Position numbers and translations under genes: made by a program
The notes under the pieces: model-generated
Seen by the model: the letters and a program-made list of their open reading frames with translations, nothing else
The model's database searches: none
What the model was told of the DNA's origin: nothing
Part shown: piece by piece, positions 60,924-64,000 of the stretch
Position numbering within the stretch: position 1 is the stretch's first letter
How the letters are laid out: each line of letters opens with the position of its first letter
NCBI RefSeq assembly: GCF_049801095.1
Contig: NZ_JBNAGH010000001.1
Span: 1,054,001-1,118,000 of the forward strand
Direction of reading: 5' to 3'
Length of the DNA stretch: 64,000 nucleotides
DNA from: Dinoroseobacter sp049801095
GTDB taxonomy: Bacteria > Pseudomonadota > Alphaproteobacteria > Rhodobacterales > Rhodobacteraceae

Positions 60924-61910
60924 TCAGACCGCCAGAACGATCTTGCCGATATGGGCTGAGCTCTCCATCCGCGCGTGAGCCTCGGACGCTTTTTCCAGAT
61001 CATAAGTGCTGTCCATCACCACCTTGATCCGCCCCGAAGACAGCAGAGGCCAGACCTCGCGCTCGAGATCCTCTGCGATCCGCGCCTTGGCGAGATCCGA
61101 TTGCGGACGCAGGGTGGAGCCGGTGATCGTCAGCCGTCGCATCATCAGCGGGGCAAAATTCACCGCCATTTTCGGCCCTTGCAAAAACGCGATCTGCACC
61201 AGACGCCCGTCCTCTGCCAGGCTCTTGAGGTTGCGCAGGATGTAGTCCCCGCCAACCATGTCGAGGATCACATCCGCGCCGCCCTCGGCCTTGAGGATCG
61301 GCACGAAATCCTCCTCGCGATAGTTGATCGCGCGCTCCGCCCCGAGCTCGGTGCAGGCCGCGCATTTCTCCGCCGAGCCGGCAGTGGCAAAGACCCGGGC
61401 CCCGCGGGCATGGGCCAACTGGATGGCCACCGTCCCGATCCCGGAGGATCCGCCATGAACCAGAAACCGTTCCCCGCCGACAAGCCCGCCGCGGGTCACC
61501 ACATTGGACCAAACCGTGTAGTGGTTCTCGCAAAGCGCGGCCGCCTGATCCATGGGCAGGCCATCGGGGATCGGCAGGGCATGGGCGGCCGGGCAGACCA
61601 CATATTCCGCATACCCCCCACCGGGCGTCAGCGCGCAGACCGCATCGCCCACGGACCACCGCGCCACATCCGGACCAGTCGCCACGACCGTGCCCGAGAC
61701 CTCCAGCCCCGGCAGATCGCTGGCCGTAGGGGGCGGCGCATAGCTGCCTGCGCGTTGCAACGCGTCGGGACGGTTCACCCCGGCATAAGCCACCTTGATC
61801 AGGATCTGCCCCGCACCCGGCACCGGCACAGGGCGCTCGCAAGGGCGCAGAACCTCGGGTCCGCCGGGTTCCGTGATTTCTACGGCGCGCATTGTCTGGG
61901 GCAAATCCAT
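60924..61910 (-). CDS. NAD(P)H-quinone oxidoreductase, PIG3-like
   Basis: 328 aa zinc-free MDR-family reductase. N-terminal MRAVEITEPGGPEVLRPCER, AYAGVNRPDALQRAGSYAPP, nucleotide-binding HGGSSGIGTVAIQLAHARGA. PIG3/TP53I3-like enzymes reduce quinones with NADPH. It starts 9 nt after the stop of COQ9, suggesting joint expression with a ubiquinone-biosynthesis factor. Confidence 0.87.
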   Translation of the reverse strand: MDLPQTMRAVEITEPGGPEVLRPCERPVPVPGAGQILIKVAYAGVNRPDALQRAGSYAPPPTASDLPGLEVSGTVVATGPDVARWSVGDAVCALTPGGGYAEYVVCPAAHALPIPDGLPMDQAAALCENHYTVWSNVVTRGGLVGGERFLVHGGSSGIGTVAIQLAHARGARVFATAGSAEKCAACTELGAERAINYREEDFVPILKAEGGADVILDMVGGDYILRNLKSLAEDGRLVQIAFLQGPKMAVNFAPLMMRRLTITGSTLRPQSDLAKARIAEDLEREVWPLLSSGRIKVVMDSTYDLEKASEAHARMESSAHIGKIVLAV

Positions 61911-61919
61911 GGGGTCGTC

Positions 61920-62618
61920 CTATTTCGGCCGAAAGGATCCGGGCAGATCCGCTCGGGGCAGTTTCGAGGGCGGCTTGATCTGGCTCAGCACCCAGTTCGG
62001 GCCGCTCATCAACCCGCGCAGCAGCGGGTTCTTGTTCACGGCCCCTTTGACCTCCTCGATTTTCATCACATCGTCAATCCGACGGTCGAGGAAGGCCCAG
62101 GTCGCCACATCCCCCTCGGAGGTGTCGCCCAACCAGTAAAGCACCGTCGCGCCATAGACCCCGGCCAGGGTCGCGCGCTTGGAATACCAGTTGAAATCAT
62201 TGGAACTGTCGCCGAGGGTCTCCCAGATCAGATCACAGGTCCCCCAGATCGCCTTGGCCCCATCAGCAGCGTATTGCGGCAACGCAAAGAGCGTCGTGCC
62301 ACGGCGCACGGCCTCCTTGTCCTCAACGGCCTCGAGCCGATACCGCACCGCCGCCGCCACCTTGTCACGAAAGCGCAGGCCATCCAGAGGCTCGCGCTTG
62401 AGCCGGGCGACCATCTCCGCATCGCCACGGGCATGGAAAGCCAGGGCCAGATCCACATGGCGGCGCGGGAACAGAGTCTCCGCCAACCCGGGCTCAATCT
62501 CGGCATCCGCGCAGGCCGCGTCAAAAGTGGCGGGCGACCAGCCATCGAAGGCCACATGGATCAGCGCGGCATCGAGCAGCGCATCGCTCAATTCCGGGGT
62601 GGTGCGGGTGTCGGTCAT
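61920..62618 (-). CDS. coq9: COQ9 family ubiquinone biosynthesis protein
   Basis: 232 aa, TetR-like fold without DNA-binding role; COQ9 binds lipids and aids COQ7 hydroxylation in ubiquinone synthesis. HVAFDGWSPATFDAACADAE and TCDLIWETLGDSSNDFNWYS, then KRATLAGVYGATVLYWLGDT, are family blocks. The ATG at 62618 has GGAG at 6 nt; an ATG 12 codons upstream overlaps the rpsU promoter. Confidence 0.88.
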   Translation of the reverse strand: MTDTRTTPELSDALLDAALIHVAFDGWSPATFDAACADAEIEPGLAETLFPRRHVDLALAFHARGDAEMVARLKREPLDGLRFRDKVAAAVRYRLEAVEDKEAVRRGTTLFALPQYAADGAKAIWGTCDLIWETLGDSSNDFNWYSKRATLAGVYGATVLYWLGDTSEGDVATWAFLDRRIDDVMKIEEVKGAVNKNPLLRGLMSGPNWVLSQIKPPSKLPRADLPGSFRPK

Positions 62619-62647
62619 CAGGGTCTCCAGCAGGCGGACAGGCGTGC

Positions 62648-62676
62648 TGGACATCTAGTCCAGCCCTTGCTATACG
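62648..62676 (+). promoter_or_regulatory. rpsU promoter
   Basis: TGGACA, 17-bp spacer, TATACG, giving a leader of about 45 nt before rpsU. The same TATACG -10 occurs before rpmC and rplO. Confidence 0.65.
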
Positions 62677-62729
62677 GCCACCTCCTGCAATCTGACGCAA
62701 CACAAACTTAGGAAGGTGGTGACAACCAC

Positions 62730-62936
62730 ATGCAGGTCAGCGTACGCGACAACAACGTCGATCAGGCACTGCGGGCTCTCAAGAAGAAGCTGCAGCGCGA
62801 GGGTGTGTTTCGGGAAATGAAGCTCAAGCAACATTACGAAAAGCCCTCCGAGAAGAAAGCACGCGAGAAGGCCGAGGCCATTCGCCGTGCCCGTAAACTC
62901 GCACGCAAGAAAGCCCAGCGCGAAGGGGGGCTCTAG
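62730..62936 (+). CDS. rpsU: 30S ribosomal protein S21
   Basis: 68 aa. MQVSVRDNNVDQALRALKKK and the Arg/Lys-rich tail (KARKLARKKAQREGGL-like) are canonical. S21 helps mRNA recruitment near the anti-Shine-Dalgarno. AAGGTGG lies about 10 nt before the ATG. Monocistronic, with promoter and terminator visible. Confidence 0.96.
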   Translation: MQVSVRDNNVDQALRALKKKLQREGVFREMKLKQHYEKPSEKKAREKAEAIRRARKLARKKAQREGGL

Positions 62937-62970
62937 GCCCAACTCGCTCAGCTTTCGCTGAAAACGACGA

Positions 62971-63003
62971 CCCCCGAGGCTTGGCCCGGGGGTTTGTTGT
63001 TTT
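62971..63003 (+). terminator. rpsU terminator
   Basis: Stem CCCCCG/CGGGGG with an inner GGC/GCC, followed by tttgttgtttt. Confidence 0.85.
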
Positions 63004-63014
63004 CTAGGGTGCGC

Positions 63015-63578
63015 TTAGAAGAGATGCGGCGCGTATTTCCACGCATCCGCATCGGGCGTGACACTGTCGAGATCGAAGTCATTGTCGATCAGGTGTTGCG
63101 CCGACGTCTCGCCCAACGCAGCAGCGCGCTCGATCACGCGGCGCCCCTCGACCTCATCCCGGGGCACGCCGCGCCCGCGCAAGAGATCCAAACCATAATT
63201 GAACATAGCGACCTCGCTGCCCAGCTCCGCTGCGCGCCGGTCCCACTCTGCTGCGGCCTCGGGGTTTTCCGGGCCCGCAAGCCCATTGTCCTCCATCCAG
63301 CTCAGCCAGGTCATGCCCTGCACATTGCCCCGGGCCGCGCTGTCCTCGAAGAGCGCGCGCGCTTCCTCATGCAGGCCCGCCTTGGCCGCGCCATAGCCCA
63401 GCGCGCTGTCCATGGGGGAGGGTTGGCCGATCTTCAGCCGGGCGAGCGCCCCGCGCAGGGACAGTTCCTCGGGGTTATGGGTGCCGTGATCCTCGACCAT
63501 CATCTCGCGCGGCGTGGGGCCATCGGCAAGGGCAGCACCGCCCAGGCAGAGCAGAACGGTCAGTGAAACAATACGCAT
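63015..63578 (-). CDS. Exported Sel1-repeat-like protein
   Basis: 187 aa. A signal peptide (MRIVSLTVLLCLGGAALA) precedes helical repeats of the Sel1/TPR type: AGLHEEARALFEDSAARGNV, PEAAAEWDRRAAELGSEVAM and GRRVIERAAALGETSA. Such repeats mediate protein contacts in the periplasm. GAGGAGG lies just upstream of the ATG at 63578. Role unknown. Confidence 0.75.
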   Translation of the reverse strand: MRIVSLTVLLCLGGAALADGPTPREMMVEDHGTHNPEELSLRGALARLKIGQPSPMDSALGYGAAKAGLHEEARALFEDSAARGNVQGMTWLSWMEDNGLAGPENPEAAAEWDRRAAELGSEVAMFNYGLDLLRGRGVPRDEVEGRRVIERAAALGETSAQHLIDNDFDLDSVTPDADAWKYAPHLF

Positions 63579-63668
63579 GGGAGCCTCCTCAATTTGCCCT
63601 CCCAGCAAAGGACATCGCGGCGCGGGATGCGTGAAACCACTGCAAGAAACTGTCAGAAAACTGTAAAA

Positions 63669-64000
63669 TCAACCTGGTAGGCGGTAGCCCTGCCCATGGA
63701 CCGTCTCAATCACCGGCGCCCGGCTGCGATCCGGGTCAAGCTTGCGCCGGAGGGTCGCGATATGCTGATCCAGCGCCCGACTATTGGGCATGTAGTCCCG
63801 CCCCCAACCCACATCATAGAGCTCATCCTTGCTCAGCACCGCGCCCGGGTTCTCGGCCAGATGTTGCAAGAGCCGCAGGTCGCGCGCCGTGAGATCCGCC
63901 GTGACCTCTCCGCGACTGGCGACCATCCGGCGTGGGTCCACGGTCACATCCCCCAGCGAGAAACCGGCAGCATCGGGCGGCTCCGAGGCAGGTGCTGTGG
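63669..64000 (-). CDS. OmpR-family response regulator, C-terminal part (truncated by window)
   Basis: C-terminal winged-helix DNA-binding domain: GFSLGDVTVDPRRM, LTARDLRLLQHLAENPGAVL, SRALDQHIATLRRKLD, then VIETVHGQGYRLPG. The reading frame stays open to the window edge, so the receiver domain lies beyond base 64000. The partner histidine kinase is not visible. Confidence 0.9.
   Translation of the reverse strand, partial: TAPASEPPDAAGFSLGDVTVDPRRMVASRGEVTADLTARDLRLLQHLAENPGAVLSKDELYDVGWGRDYMPNSRALDQHIATLRRKLDPDRSRAPVIETVHGQGYRLPG

Overview
The window looks like the chromosome of a high-GC alphaproteobacterium, most likely from the Rhodobacterales (Roseobacter/Rhodobacter group). This rests on an AapJ-type amino-acid binding protein, a DUF1013/TrcR cell-cycle regulator, COQ9 and ATP12-like assembly factors, VPLPA-type C-terminal sorting signals, a LuxI/LuxR pair and the gene order of the transcription/translation region. 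I could not fix a genus. No tRNA, rRNA, CRISPR array, prophage or insertion sequence was seen.

Layout. 1-7.3 kb: aapJ, then a tightly coupled minus-strand operon rarA-crcB-rluC-HAD phosphatase-ATP12 with three 4-nt overlaps, then a luxR-luxI quorum-sensing pair. 7.3-32.7 kb: the str/S10/spc/alpha ribosomal-protein supercluster, all on the minus strand. It is broken into at least four probable transcription units by three accessory islands, plus a possible terminator between adk and rpsM: rpsL-rpsG-fusA-tuf-rpsJ-rplC-rplD-rplW / island / rplB-rpsS-rplV-rpsC-rplP / island / rpmC-rpsQ-rplN-rplX-rplE-rpsN-rpsH-rplF-rplR-rpsE-rpmD / island / rplO-secY-adk / rpsM-rpsK-rpoA-rplQ. 33-49.7 kb: a DMT transporter, rpoC, a 65-codon membrane ORF, rpoB, an island (YrbL-like, GNAT), rplL-rplJ, an exonuclease/endonuclease/phosphatase gene, rplA-rplK-nusG and secE. 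49.9-54.1 kb: an intracellular subtilase with a small I9-inhibitor-like partner, TrcR, RNase T2 and a third VPLPA protein. 54.1-60.8 kb: an acyl-CoA ligase, a TetR regulator and a divergent RND pump. 60.9-64 kb: a quinone oxidoreductase, COQ9, rpsU, a Sel1-repeat protein and a truncated response regulator.

At the three ribosomal island breaks the unit on one side ends in an intrinsic terminator, and the next unit starts with a recognisable sigma70-like promoter (TTGnnn, 17-bp spacer, TATAC/TACAC-type -10). The three islands carry (i) a lipoprotein gene convergent with a VPLPA-lectin gene, (ii) a putative 2OG-Fe(II) oxygenase, a P-loop kinase-like gene, DUF4149 and an smtB-smtA metallothionein operon with a clear operator, and (iii) an orphan P-domain protein plus a second lipoprotein/VPLPA convergent pair. 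The repeated lipoprotein/VPLPA pair, the smtBA operon (smtA is only 55 codons), the subtilase/I9-like pair and the promoter-proximal terminator-like hairpins ahead of nusG and rpoB are the most interesting observations. Promoter, operator and terminator calls were made by eye, without computed scores.
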